Shown: positions 32,351-39,931 of the stretch, piece after piece
Layout of the letters: the number at the start of each line of letters is the position of its first letter
How positions within the stretch are numbered: the first letter of the stretch is position 1
Source: Prevotella sp.
GTDB lineage: Bacteria; Bacteroidota; Bacteroidia; Bacteroidales; Bacteroidaceae
Reading direction: 5' to 3'
DNA length: 48,050 nt
Assembly: GCA_017428055.1 (NCBI GenBank)
Contig: JAFRRN010000016.1
Location: forward strand, 1-48,050
Position numbers and translations under genes: made by a program
The notes under the pieces: generated by a model
What the model saw: the letters and a program-made list of their open reading frames with translations, nothing else
Databases searched by the model: none
Told to the model about the DNA's origin: nothing

Positions 32351-32482
32351 TTTCGGCTATAGTCGCACAACCTTTCGGCTATAGTCGCAAGGCCTTTTGG
32401 CTATAGCCGCAAGGTTGCGGATGTGGCATTTAATCCCGATGGATGTGGCATCTGTTCCCGTGAATGGTGGCACTTGTTACCG
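32351..32482. repeat. 22-bp-period intergenic array, six units of two subtypes
   Basis: Units start at 32351, 32373, 32395, 32417, 32439 and 32461. The first three share TTTCGGCTATAGTCGCAA (ending ACC, GCC and GTT after small changes). The last three share GATGTGGCATTTAATCCCG with changes. The period is exactly 22 bp through the change of subtype. The core GTGGCATTTA is shared with the array at 10928-11037. It lies between the EEP gene and the ffh promoter. Confidence 0.8.
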
Positions 32483-32522
32483 ATGCCGTAGGCTTGCGGC
32501 AACTGAAAAAAGGGCATGAATC

Positions 32523-32554
32523 GTTGTTTATGTCATTTTTTTGCCGTATCTTTG
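32523..32554 (+). promoter_or_regulatory. promoter of ffh
   Basis: GTTG (32523-32526), a 20-bp spacer and TATCTTTG (32547-32554) match the -33/-7 consensus with one change in the -33 box, 44 bp before the ffh start. It is the only promoter I see for the genes from ffh onward. Confidence 0.65.
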
Positions 32555-32598
32555 CAGTCTATTATTATTTATAAGGTGTAACGTAAAGACAATTAGAC

Positions 32599-33942
32599 AT
32601 GTTTGAGAATCTTAGCGACAGATTAGAGAGATCGTTCAAAATACTGAAAGGCGAGGGGAAAATCACCGAGATCAACGTGGCGGAAACCCTCAAGGACGTG
32701 CGCCGGGCATTGCTCGATGCCGATGTCAACTATAAGGTGGCGAAGAGTTTTACCGACACGGTGAAGCAGAAGGCATTGGGTATGAACGTGCTGACCGCCA
32801 TCAAGCCAGGCCAATTGATGGTGAAAATCGTACACGATGAACTGGCAGAGTTGATGGGAGGCGAGACGGCAGACATCCGTTTGGTCAACAAGCCCGCCAT
32901 CATCCTCATGTCCGGCTTGCAGGGATCGGGTAAGACGACGTTCTCGGGTAAGCTCGCCAACATGCTCAAAAACAAGCAACACAAGAAGCCGTTGCTCGTG
33001 GCGTGTGACGTCTATCGTCCTGCCGCCATCCAACAGTTGCATGTCGTGGGCGAGTCGGTGGGTGTTCCCGTCTATTCGGAGCCCGACAGCAAGGATGTCA
33101 TCGCTATCGCCAACCATGCCCTTGCCGAGGCGAAGGCAAAAGGCAACGACGTGGTGATCGTCGATACCGCCGGTCGTCTCGCCGTGGATGAGGAGATGAT
33201 GCAGGAGATTTCCAACCTCAAGAACGCCCTCAATCCCGATGAGACGCTCTTTGTAGTGGACTCGATGACGGGTCAGGATGCCGTCAACACCGCCAAGGAA
33301 TTTAACGACCGTCTCGACTTCGACGGCGTGGTATTGACCAAACTTGACGGTGACACCCGTGGCGGTGCCGCCCTCTCCATCCGTACCGTTGTCACCAAAC
33401 CCATCAAGTTTGTGGGAACGGGTGAGAAGATGGAGGCTATCGACGTGTTCCATCCCGCCCGTATGGCAGACCGCATCCTCGGCATGGGCGACATCGTATC
33501 ATTGGTGGAACGTGCCCAGGAGCAATTCGACGAGGAGGAAGCCAAGCGGTTGGAGAAGAAGATCCGTAAGAACCAGTTTGACTTCAACGACTTCCTCGGG
33601 CAAATCCAGCAAATCAAGAAGATGGGAAACATCAAGGATCTTGCCGCCATGATCCCCGGCGTGGGCAAGCAACTCAAGGATATTGACATCGACGACGATG
33701 CCTTCAAGGGCATCGAGGCCATCATCCACTCGATGACTCCCAAGGAGCGGAGCCACCCCGAGATCCTCAACCAGAGCCGCCGCCTGCGCATCGCCAAGGG
33801 CAGCGGCACGAACCTACAGGAGGTGAACCGCCTTATCAAGCAGTTTGACCAGACGCGCAAGATGATGAAGATGGTCACCAGCAACCCCATGGCCGGCATG
33901 GGCATGATGAAGAACATGCGCGGCATGAAGATGCCCAAATAG
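32599..33942 (+). CDS. ffh: signal recognition particle protein Ffh
   Basis: This is a 447-aa SRP54 homologue. The N-domain helices (about 1-90) start MFENLSDRLERSFKILKGEG. The GTPase G-domain has G1 GLQGSGKTTFSGKLA (about 103-117), DVYRPAAIQQL, DTAGRLAVDEEM and TKLDGDTRGGAALSI. The methionine-rich M-domain is present (IPGVGKQLKDIDID, GSGTNLQEVNRLIKQFDQTRKMMKM) and the end is NMRGMKMPK. It binds signal sequences on ribosomes together with SRP RNA and docks with FtsY to target membrane proteins. Length and motifs are complete. It is followed by folD after 36 bp. Confidence 0.99.
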   Translation: MFENLSDRLERSFKILKGEGKITEINVAETLKDVRRALLDADVNYKVAKSFTDTVKQKALGMNVLTAIKPGQLMVKIVHDELAELMGGETADIRLVNKPAIILMSGLQGSGKTTFSGKLANMLKNKQHKKPLLVACDVYRPAAIQQLHVVGESVGVPVYSEPDSKDVIAIANHALAEAKAKGNDVVIVDTAGRLAVDEEMMQEISNLKNALNPDETLFVVDSMTGQDAVNTAKEFNDRLDFDGVVLTKLDGDTRGGAALSIRTVVTKPIKFVGTGEKMEAIDVFHPARMADRILGMGDIVSLVERAQEQFDEEEAKRLEKKIRKNQFDFNDFLGQIQQIKKMGNIKDLAAMIPGVGKQLKDIDIDDDAFKGIEAIIHSMTPKERSHPEILNQSRRLRIAKGSGTNLQEVNRLIKQFDQTRKMMKMVTSNPMAGMGMMKNMRGMKMPK

Positions 33943-33978
33943 TCCATTCACCCCATCAACCCCATAATCCCCATCACT

Positions 33979-34857
33979 ATGCAACTCATCGACGGAAAAG
34001 CAACGGCAGCCGCCATCAAGGCGGAGATAGCCGAGGAAGTGAGAAATATCATCGCCAATGGCGGCAAGCAGCCCCATCTGGCAGCCATCCTCGTAGGACA
34101 CGACGGCGGCAGCGAGACGTATGTGAAGAACAAAGTGATAGCCTGCGAGCAGTGCGGATTCAAGTCTACGCTCATCAGATACGAGGATGACGTGACCGAA
34201 GAGGAACTGCTCGCTTGCGTGGACCGGCTCAACCACAACGGCGACGTGGACGGTTTCATCGTCCAACTGCCCCTGCCCAGGCATATTGACGAGCAGAAAG
34301 TCATCGAGGCAATCGACTACCGCAAGGACGTGGACGGCTTCCACCCCATCAATGTGGGGCGCATGGCAATCGGCTTGCCGTGCTTCATCTCCGCCACGCC
34401 ATTGGGTATCTTGACCCTGTTGCAGCGATACCATATAGAGACATCGGGCAAGAAATGCGTCATCCTCGGTCGTTCCAACATTGTGGGCAAGCCCATGGCG
34501 CAGCTCATGATGCAGAAACAATACGGCGACGCCACCGTCACGGTGTGCCATAGCCATTCCAAGACGCTCAAGGAGGAATGCCGCGAGGCGGACATCATCA
34601 TCGCCGCCATCGGCCAACCCAACTTCGTGACCGCCGACATGGTGAAGCCTGGGGCGGTCGTCATCGATGTCGGCACTACCCGTGTGCCTGACTCGACGCG
34701 CAAGAGCGGGTTCCGCCTGAACGGCGACGTGAAGTTTGACGAGGTGGCGGAGCGGTGCTCATTCATCACGCCAGTGCCGGGTGGCGTGGGTCCGATGACC
34801 ATCTGCTCGCTGATGAAGAATACCTTGGCGGCGGGTAAAAAGGAATATTACCGATGA
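33979..34857 (+). CDS. folD: bifunctional methylenetetrahydrofolate dehydrogenase/cyclohydrolase FolD
   Basis: This 292-aa protein carries all FolD signatures: [20 protein letters not shown] (substrate site with Tyr and Lys, YVKNK), [15 protein letters not shown], the NADP-site glycine motif [42 protein letters not shown] and [16 protein letters not shown]. It interconverts 5,10-methylene-THF and 10-formyl-THF in the cytosol. The usual 'PCTP' segment reads [11 protein letters not shown], which I recall as common in Bacteroidetes. Its TGA stop overlaps the ATG of the next small gene (ATGA), indicating coupling. Confidence 0.98.
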   Translation: MQLIDGKATAAAIKAEIAEEVRNIIANGGKQPHLAAILVGHDGGSETYVKNKVIACEQCGFKSTLIRYEDDVTEEELLACVDRLNHNGDVDGFIVQLPLPRHIDEQKVIEAIDYRKDVDGFHPINVGRMAIGLPCFISATPLGILTLLQRYHIETSGKKCVILGRSNIVGKPMAQLMMQKQYGDATVTVCHSHSKTLKEECREADIIIAAIGQPNFVTADMVKPGAVVIDVGTTRVPDSTRKSGFRLNGDVKFDEVAERCSFITPVPGGVGPMTICSLMKNTLAAGKKEYYR

Positions 34858-35033
34858 CGGCAGAGGAATATTACCAGTTGGGAAACCAATACCGCAAGCA
34901 GGGCAAGTGGCATTTGGCGATCAACAATTATTTAGAGGCGATAGCCCTCGACCCCGATTCGCCCGCCGCGGAGGCGAAACAGATGCTGGAAGACATTTTG
35001 AATTTTTATCATAAAGATGCGTATAATCCCTAA
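34854..35033 (+). CDS. 59-aa TPR protein
   Basis: The ATG at 34854 overlaps the folD stop as ATGA, and the frame runs 59 codons to TAA. The product is a single tetratricopeptide-like hairpin: [20 protein letters not shown], then [20 protein letters not shown] and [16 protein letters not shown]. It holds the TPR pattern (G8, Y11, A20, A27, P32). It lies 12 bp before the ferredoxin-like subunit gene, and the same gene order is, as far as I recall, common in Bacteroidales. That suggests a small helper for assembly or interaction of the oxidoreductase, which is inference. Confidence 0.88.
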   Translation: MTAEEYYQLGNQYRKQGKWHLAINNYLEAIALDPDSPAAEAKQMLEDILNFYHKDAYNP

Positions 35034-35045
35034 AATTGAATAGCT

Positions 35046-35279
35046 ATGGGAAAAATCAAAGGAACAATTGTAGTCAACACCGAGCGCTGCAAGGGATGCC
35101 AGTTGTGTATCGTGGCATGTCCCAAGGGCGTGATCGCGTTGGCGCCAAAGCGAGTGAACACACATGGATACCCCTACGTCGAGGCGGCACAGCCCGATGA
35201 CTGCATCGGTTGCGCGTCGTGCGGCATCGTCTGTCCCGACGGATGTATCACGGTTTATAAGAAACGAATGGAGGAATAG
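35046..35279 (+). CDS. 2-oxoacid:ferredoxin oxidoreductase, delta (ferredoxin-like) subunit
   Basis: This 77-aa protein has two 4Fe-4S motifs: CKGCQLCIVACP (about 17-28) and CIGCASCGIVCP (about 57-68). It is the electron-transfer subunit of the 2-oxoacid oxidoreductase, passing electrons from the alpha/beta catalytic centre to ferredoxin. It is encoded 4 bp before the alpha subunit gene. Length and motif spacing match KorD/VorD-type subunits. Confidence 0.95.
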   Translation: MGKIKGTIVVNTERCKGCQLCIVACPKGVIALAPKRVNTHGYPYVEAAQPDDCIGCASCGIVCPDGCITVYKKRMEE

Positions 35280-35283
35280 TACG

Positions 35284-36360
35284 ATGGCAGAACAAGAAGT
35301 CGTTTTAATGAAAGGCAACGAGGCGATAGCCCATGCCGCCATCCGTTGTGGTGCGGATGGGTATTTCGGTTATCCTATCACCCCGCAGAGCGAGGTAATC
35401 GAGACGCTTGCCGAACTGAAGCCGTGGGAAACCACGGGAATGGTGGTGGTGCAAGCGGAGAGCGAGGTGGCATCCATCAACATGATCTACGGCGGGGCGG
35501 GCGCAGGGAAGCGCGTGCTCACATCGTCGTCGTCGCCCGGCGTGGCACTCATGCAGGAGGGCATCGCCTATATGGCGGGCGCGGAGTTGCCGGGCGTGTT
35601 CGTCAACGTGCAGCGCGGCGGCCCGGGCTTGGGTACCATCCAACCCTCGCAGAGTGATTATTTCCAAGCCACACGCGGCGGTGGCAATGGTGACTATTAT
35701 GTCATCGTGCTGGCACCTAACTCAGTACAGGAGATGGCAGACTTCGTTGACCTGGCTTTCGAGTTGGCATTTAAGTATCGCAACCCTGCCATGATCCTCT
35801 CCGATGGTGTCATTGGTCAGATGATGGAAAAGGTGGTGCTGCCGCCGATGAAGCCCCGTCGCACCGACGAGGAGGTCATGCGCGAGTGTCCTTGGGCAAC
35901 TTTCGGTCGCACGAAAGACCGTCAGCCCAACATCATCACGTCGTTGGAACTGAAGCCCGAGGTGATGGAACAAAAGAACCTGCACCTTCAGGAGAAGTAT
36001 AGGCAAATCAAGGAGGCAGAGGTGCGCTATGAGACGCAGTTCACCGATGATGCCGACTATCTCATCGTGGCATTTGGCAGTGCCGCACGTATTGCCGAAA
36101 AAGCCATCGAGGTGGCAAGTGAAGAGGGCTTGAAGGTGGGCTTGTTCCGCCCCATCACGCTGTGGCCGTTCCCTGAGAAGGAGGTTGCCGCTGCCGCCAA
36201 GGGCAAGAAAGGCATCCTTGTCGTCGAAATCAATGCTGGGCAGATGGTGGAGGACGTGCGTCTCTCCGTGAATGGCGCGTTGCCCGTGGCACACTTTGGC
36301 CGTTTGGGTGGTATCGTGCCCGAGCCAGAGGAGATTGTCGAGGCGATTAAGAAGATGTAA
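35284..36360 (+). CDS. vorB: 2-oxoacid:ferredoxin oxidoreductase, alpha subunit (VorB-type)
   Basis: This is a 358-aa pyrimidine-binding/alpha subunit. The start is MAEQEVVLMKGNEAIAHAAI; an open frame extends 40 codons upstream over the delta-subunit gene and is not used. Signatures are CGADGYFGYPITPQSEVIE, VVVQAESEVASINMIYGGA, TSSSSPGVALMQEGIAYMAGAELP, NVQRGGPGLGTIQPSQSDY and a C-terminal transketolase-like domain (VAFGSAARIAEKAIEVASEEG, VVEINAGQMVEDVRLSV). Databases call this type 3-methyl-2-oxobutanoate dehydrogenase subunit VorB; the true substrate (2-oxoisovalerate or 2-oxoglutarate) cannot be told from sequence alone. It is an oxygen-sensitive enzyme for anaerobic amino-acid or branched-chain metabolism. 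Confidence 0.96.
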   Translation: MAEQEVVLMKGNEAIAHAAIRCGADGYFGYPITPQSEVIETLAELKPWETTGMVVVQAESEVASINMIYGGAGAGKRVLTSSSSPGVALMQEGIAYMAGAELPGVFVNVQRGGPGLGTIQPSQSDYFQATRGGGNGDYYVIVLAPNSVQEMADFVDLAFELAFKYRNPAMILSDGVIGQMMEKVVLPPMKPRRTDEEVMRECPWATFGRTKDRQPNIITSLELKPEVMEQKNLHLQEKYRQIKEAEVRYETQFTDDADYLIVAFGSAARIAEKAIEVASEEGLKVGLFRPITLWPFPEKEVAAAAKGKKGILVVEINAGQMVEDVRLSVNGALPVAHFGRLGGIVPEPEEIVEAIKKM

Positions 36361-36400
36361 TTGAAACAGGTAAAAGTAAAAACCAAAGAATCAGAACATC

Positions 36401-37168
36401 ATGAGTAACCAGAATATCATATCACCAGAAAACCTCGTTTATCAGAAACCAACATTGATGAACGACGTGGACATGCACTATTGCCCAGGCTGTTCTCACG
36501 GCGTGGTGCATAAACTCATCGCCGAAGTCATCGCCGACATGGGCATGGAAGAGAAGACCGTCGGTGTCTCGCCCGTGGGATGCGGCGTGTTTGCCTATCG
36601 CTACCTCGACATCGACTGGCAGGAGGCGGCGCACGGACGCGCACCAGCCGTGGCAACAGCCATCAAGCGGCTCTGGCCAGACCGCCTCGTGTTCACCTAC
36701 CAAGGCGACGGCGACATGGCGTGTATCGGCACGGCAGAGAGCATCCATGCCTTGAACCGTGGCGAGAACATCACCATCATCTTCATCAACAACGCCATCT
36801 ACGGCATGACAGGAGGGCAGATGGCTCCCACGACGCTCATCGGGCAGAAGACATCCACATGCCCCTACGGGCGTGACCCAGAGATTCACGGCTACCCATT
36901 GAATATCACGGAGTTGGCTTCCCACTTGGAAGGGACATGCTACGTGACGAGGCAGAGCGTGGAGTCTGTAGCATCTATCCGCAAGGCAAAGGCTGCCATC
37001 CGCAAGGCATTTGACGCATCGATGGCAGGGAAAGGCTCTTCGCTCGTGGAAATCGTCTCCACTTGCAACAGCGGATGGAAACTCTCGCCCGTGAAAGCCA
37101 ATGAGTGGATGAAGGAGCACATGTTTGAGAAATATGTCAAGGGAGATTTAAAAGATACAACAATTTAG
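36401..37168 (+). CDS. 2-oxoacid:ferredoxin oxidoreductase, beta (TPP-binding) subunit
   Basis: This is a 255-aa protein with MHYCPGCSHGVVHKLIAEV (cluster- and TPP-near Cys), PVGCGVFAYRYLDIDW, and the thiamine diphosphate motif GDGDMACIGTAESIHALNRG followed by IIFINNAIYGMTGGQMAPTT. It carries the active-site TPP and works with the alpha, delta and gamma subunits. It starts 40 bp after the alpha gene. Directly after its stop the GGAGTTCAGG hairpin element separates it from the gamma gene. Confidence 0.96.
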   Translation: MSNQNIISPENLVYQKPTLMNDVDMHYCPGCSHGVVHKLIAEVIADMGMEEKTVGVSPVGCGVFAYRYLDIDWQEAAHGRAPAVATAIKRLWPDRLVFTYQGDGDMACIGTAESIHALNRGENITIIFINNAIYGMTGGQMAPTTLIGQKTSTCPYGRDPEIHGYPLNITELASHLEGTCYVTRQSVESVASIRKAKAAIRKAFDASMAGKGSSLVEIVSTCNSGWKLSPVKANEWMKEHMFEKYVKGDLKDTTI

Positions 37169-37180
37169 TAGTTCAAGTAG

Positions 37181-37253
37181 TTTAAGGAGTTCAGGAGTAC
37201 AGACAATAGTCAATGTCTCTTGAGCTAATGTCTGAACTCCTGAACTCCTTAAA
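37181..37253 (+). repeat. 25-bp imperfect hairpin of the GGAGTTCAGGAGT family
   Basis: TTTAAGGAGTTCAGGAGT with ACAGACA (37181-37205) pairs with 37229-37253 with one mismatch around a 23-nt loop. A further ACTCCTGAACTCCT follows to about 37266. The element begins at the stop codon of the beta-subunit gene (TAGTAGTTCAAG) and lies between beta and gamma genes of one complex. The loop end GAGCTAATGTCTGA resembles that at 4897-4910. Confidence 0.85.
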
Positions 37254-37280
37254 CTCCTGAACTCCTCAAAATATATAACA

Positions 37281-37829
37281 ATGAAGAAGGAAATAATTAT
37301 TTCAGGTTTCGGGGGACAAGGCGTTCTTTCCATGGGAAAGATTCTTGCCTATTCCGGCCTCATGGAGAATAAAGAGGTGACATGGATGCCCGCCTACGGC
37401 CCTGAACAGCGCGGCGGCACAGCCAATGTGACCGTCATCGTGAGCGACGACCGCATCTCGTCGCCCATCTTGAGCAAATACGATGTCGCCATTGTGTTGA
37501 ACCAGCCTTCGCTCGATAAGTTTGAGCCGAAAATCAAGGCTGGAGGCATCCTCATCTATGATGGCTACGGCATCATCAATCCGCCGACCCGCAAGGACAT
37601 CAACGTTTATCGCATCGATGCCATGGACAAGGCGGCGGAGATGAAGAATGCCAAGGTGTTCAACATGATTGTCCTCGGCGGGTTGCTCAAGGTGTGTCCC
37701 GTGGTGAGTACCGATGGCTTGCAGAAGGCTCTCTTCAAGAGTCTTCCCGAGCGTCATCATGGCTTGATTCCCCTAAACATGCAAGCCGTGCAGGAGGGAA
37801 TGAAAATCATCGTTGATACAACTGTATAG
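37281..37829 (+). CDS. 2-oxoacid:ferredoxin oxidoreductase, gamma subunit
   Basis: This is a 182-aa protein with the family opening KKEIIISGFGGQGVLSMGKILAYSG, then TWMPAYGPEQRGGTANVTVIVSDDRISSPI, and a C-terminal NMIVLGGLLK..LFKSLPERHH. It is the POR/KOR gamma domain that completes the complex. It starts 112 bp after the beta gene because of the inserted hairpin element, which may separate its expression from the rest; no promoter for it alone is evident. Confidence 0.95.
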   Translation: MKKEIIISGFGGQGVLSMGKILAYSGLMENKEVTWMPAYGPEQRGGTANVTVIVSDDRISSPILSKYDVAIVLNQPSLDKFEPKIKAGGILIYDGYGIINPPTRKDINVYRIDAMDKAAEMKNAKVFNMIVLGGLLKVCPVVSTDGLQKALFKSLPERHHGLIPLNMQAVQEGMKIIVDTTV

Positions 37830-37835
37830 TAGTTC

Positions 37836-37852
37836 AAGGAGTGCTACTCCTT
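37836..37852 (+). repeat. short hairpin, degenerate copy of the GGAGT family
   Basis: AAGGAGT and ACTCCTT form a 7-bp stem with a GCT loop, followed by TAAAAAAAG. The preceding TAGTAGTTCAAGG (with the stop codon of the gamma gene) repeats the start of the element at 37166, so this looks like a shortened copy. Confidence 0.6.
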
Positions 37853-37864
37853 AAAAAAAGACGA

Positions 37865-39895
37865 ATGTGGAAGGTCATCTTCCTTTTGATACTACCTTTT
37901 GCCTTGGCGAATGTGGCAGAGGCAAAAATTAACCACCTTATGCCTAAGCCCAAGCAAGTGGAGAGGCATGAGGGAACGCTTGTGCTTGGGCATTTGCATA
38001 TTACCAAAAAACAACCGGAACGGATTACCCATGCTATTGCTACATTGGGTAATTCGTTCCTTGGCAATAAAACGTCAACAACACCTGTCACCATCGACTA
38101 TGTCGATGCTATTGAAGGGGCATACGACTATCCCCTTGCAGGGTTTCCCAATGAGGCATATAGCCTGGCGGTCACCCCCGATGGCATCTCCATCAAGGCC
38201 GTGACGGAGACGGGTACGCTCCGTGCGATACAGACATTGGCACAATTGGCAGAGGGCGACGACGGGGTGGCATCTGTTGAATGTTGCACCATTACGGACT
38301 GGCCTTCTTTCAAGTTACGAGGCTTGATGCATGATGTCGGTCGCAGTTTCATCAGTGTGGAGACATTGGAAAGACAGATCCGCCTGCTGTCACGTTTCAA
38401 GGTGAACACGTTGCATCTCCATCTGACCGAGAACCAAGCCTGGCGATTTGAGGTGAAACGATTTCCACAACTCACCGACGCAACCACCATGACTCGATTC
38501 GCGGGGAATTATTACACACAGGAACAATGCCGTGCCCTTGACCAGTTGGCATACGACTATGGCATTACCATCATTCCCGAGATAGACATGCCAGGACACA
38601 GTGCCGCCTTTGAGCGTGCTATGGGGCATTCGATGCAATCCGGGCAAGGGGTGGCAGAACTGAAAGACATCCTCGTGGAGGTGGCTGCCACTTTCATTCA
38701 TGCCCCTTACATCCATATCGGTGCGGATGAGCAGTCCATTACCTATCCTGGGTTCTTGGAGGACATCTGCCATCATGTGCATGGTTTGGGAAAGAGGGTG
38801 GTGGTATGGAATCCCATCCGTGGCGTGACGGTCTCTCCTGCCTTGGGGGTGGACATGACACAAATGTGGAGTTCTGCGGGAAAGTCGGTACCAGGAGTGC
38901 CTAACATCGATTGCCGATATAATTATGTCAACCATTTTGACCTATTTGCCGACCTTGTGGGTATCTACCTGAGCAATATCTACTATTCCCAACGGGGCGA
39001 TGCGGATGTTGCCGGTACCATTACAGCAGTATGGAACGACCGCCTTATTGAGGATGAGGATGACTTGATGCGACAGAATAATGTCTATGCCAACATGCTG
39101 GCTTCGGCAGAACGGGCATGGATGGGAGGAGGGAGGCAATACATCGAACAGGGTGGGACAACCTTGCCCCTTGCGGGCGATGTCTTTGACGAGTTCCAAG
39201 ACTGGGAGCGTCGTTTCCTTTTTCACAAGAACCACTCGTTGCGCGGCGAGCCCATTCCATACGTCAGGCAGTCACAGGTGTGCTGGCAGGTTACCGATGC
39301 CTTCCCCAATGACGGTGATGCCTCCATGTCTTTCCCCCCAGAGACAGAGGGGTTAAGGGATAGTTATACATACCATGGGAATATATATGGCACGGGAAAA
39401 GCAAGGGGAGCGGGCATTTATCTACGGCATGTGTGGGGAACGGTTGTGCCTGGGTTCTTTACCCACCCACAGGTGAACACCACGGCATACGCTTGGACTT
39501 GGGTTTATTCGCCCCAGGAACAACAGGCAGGGGCGATCATTGAGTTCCAAAACTATTCGCGTTCGGAGAAGGATGCCGCACCGAGAAATGGCACTTGGGA
39601 CTACAAAGGGTCGCGTGTATGGTTGAATGACGTGGAGATCCTGCCACCCACATGGGACAATGACGGATGTTCCATAGGCCTTGAGACCCCTTTGAGGAAT
39701 GAGAATGCCACGGTGCGACCACCCGTTCCCATTGTCTTGAAGCAGGGGTGGAACAAGGTGTTCGTGAAACTGCCATTCGTCCAAGTGCCGCAAGTGCGCC
39801 TCAACAAGTGGATGTTCACTTTTGTCATTACTGACACTGAGGGTCATGAGGCTCTCGAAGGATTGACATACTCACCCCAACGGGTATTGGAATAG
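37865..39895 (+). CDS. GH20 beta-N-acetylhexosaminidase, exported
   Basis: This is a 676-aa protein with signal peptide MWKVIFLLILPFALANVAEA. It has a GH20b N-domain (to about 135), then the GH20 barrel: LRGLMHDVGRSFISVETLERQ, LHLHLTENQAWRFEVKRFPQL, IIPEIDMPGHSAAFERAMG, and the catalytic Asp-Glu pair in YIHIGADEQS (about 288-289). A C-terminal region of about 220 residues resembles a beta-sandwich. It should release terminal GlcNAc or GalNAc from host glycans or glycoproteins. The ATG at 37865 is chosen since it opens the signal peptide; an ATG 24 nt upstream in the hairpin is in frame. Neighbours downstream (GH51, GH27) suggest a glycoside-cleaving set. Confidence 0.93.
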   Translation: MWKVIFLLILPFALANVAEAKINHLMPKPKQVERHEGTLVLGHLHITKKQPERITHAIATLGNSFLGNKTSTTPVTIDYVDAIEGAYDYPLAGFPNEAYSLAVTPDGISIKAVTETGTLRAIQTLAQLAEGDDGVASVECCTITDWPSFKLRGLMHDVGRSFISVETLERQIRLLSRFKVNTLHLHLTENQAWRFEVKRFPQLTDATTMTRFAGNYYTQEQCRALDQLAYDYGITIIPEIDMPGHSAAFERAMGHSMQSGQGVAELKDILVEVAATFIHAPYIHIGADEQSITYPGFLEDICHHVHGLGKRVVVWNPIRGVTVSPALGVDMTQMWSSAGKSVPGVPNIDCRYNYVNHFDLFADLVGIYLSNIYYSQRGDADVAGTITAVWNDRLIEDEDDLMRQNNVYANMLASAERAWMGGGRQYIEQGGTTLPLAGDVFDEFQDWERRFLFHKNHSLRGEPIPYVRQSQVCWQVTDAFPNDGDASMSFPPETEGLRDSYTYHGNIYGTGKARGAGIYLRHVWGTVVPGFFTHPQVNTTAYAWTWVYSPQEQQAGAIIEFQNYSRSEKDAAPRNGTWDYKGSRVWLNDVEILPPTWDNDGCSIGLETPLRNENATVRPPVPIVLKQGWNKVFVKLPFVQVPQVRLNKWMFTFVITDTEGHEALEGLTYSPQRVLE

Positions 39896-39931
39896 ATGGA
39901 ATTAAGTATTTATAGGAGACAAACAAATATA

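Noticed and set aside
32623-33453. 276-codon minus-strand open frame opposite ffh
   Set aside because: Shadow of a highly conserved gene; no independent evidence.
37836-37852. hairpin at 37836 as a true rho-independent terminator
   Set aside because: The stem is only 7 bp and is followed by A residues, not T residues, on the transcribed strand; it is better read as a shortened copy of the repeat element.
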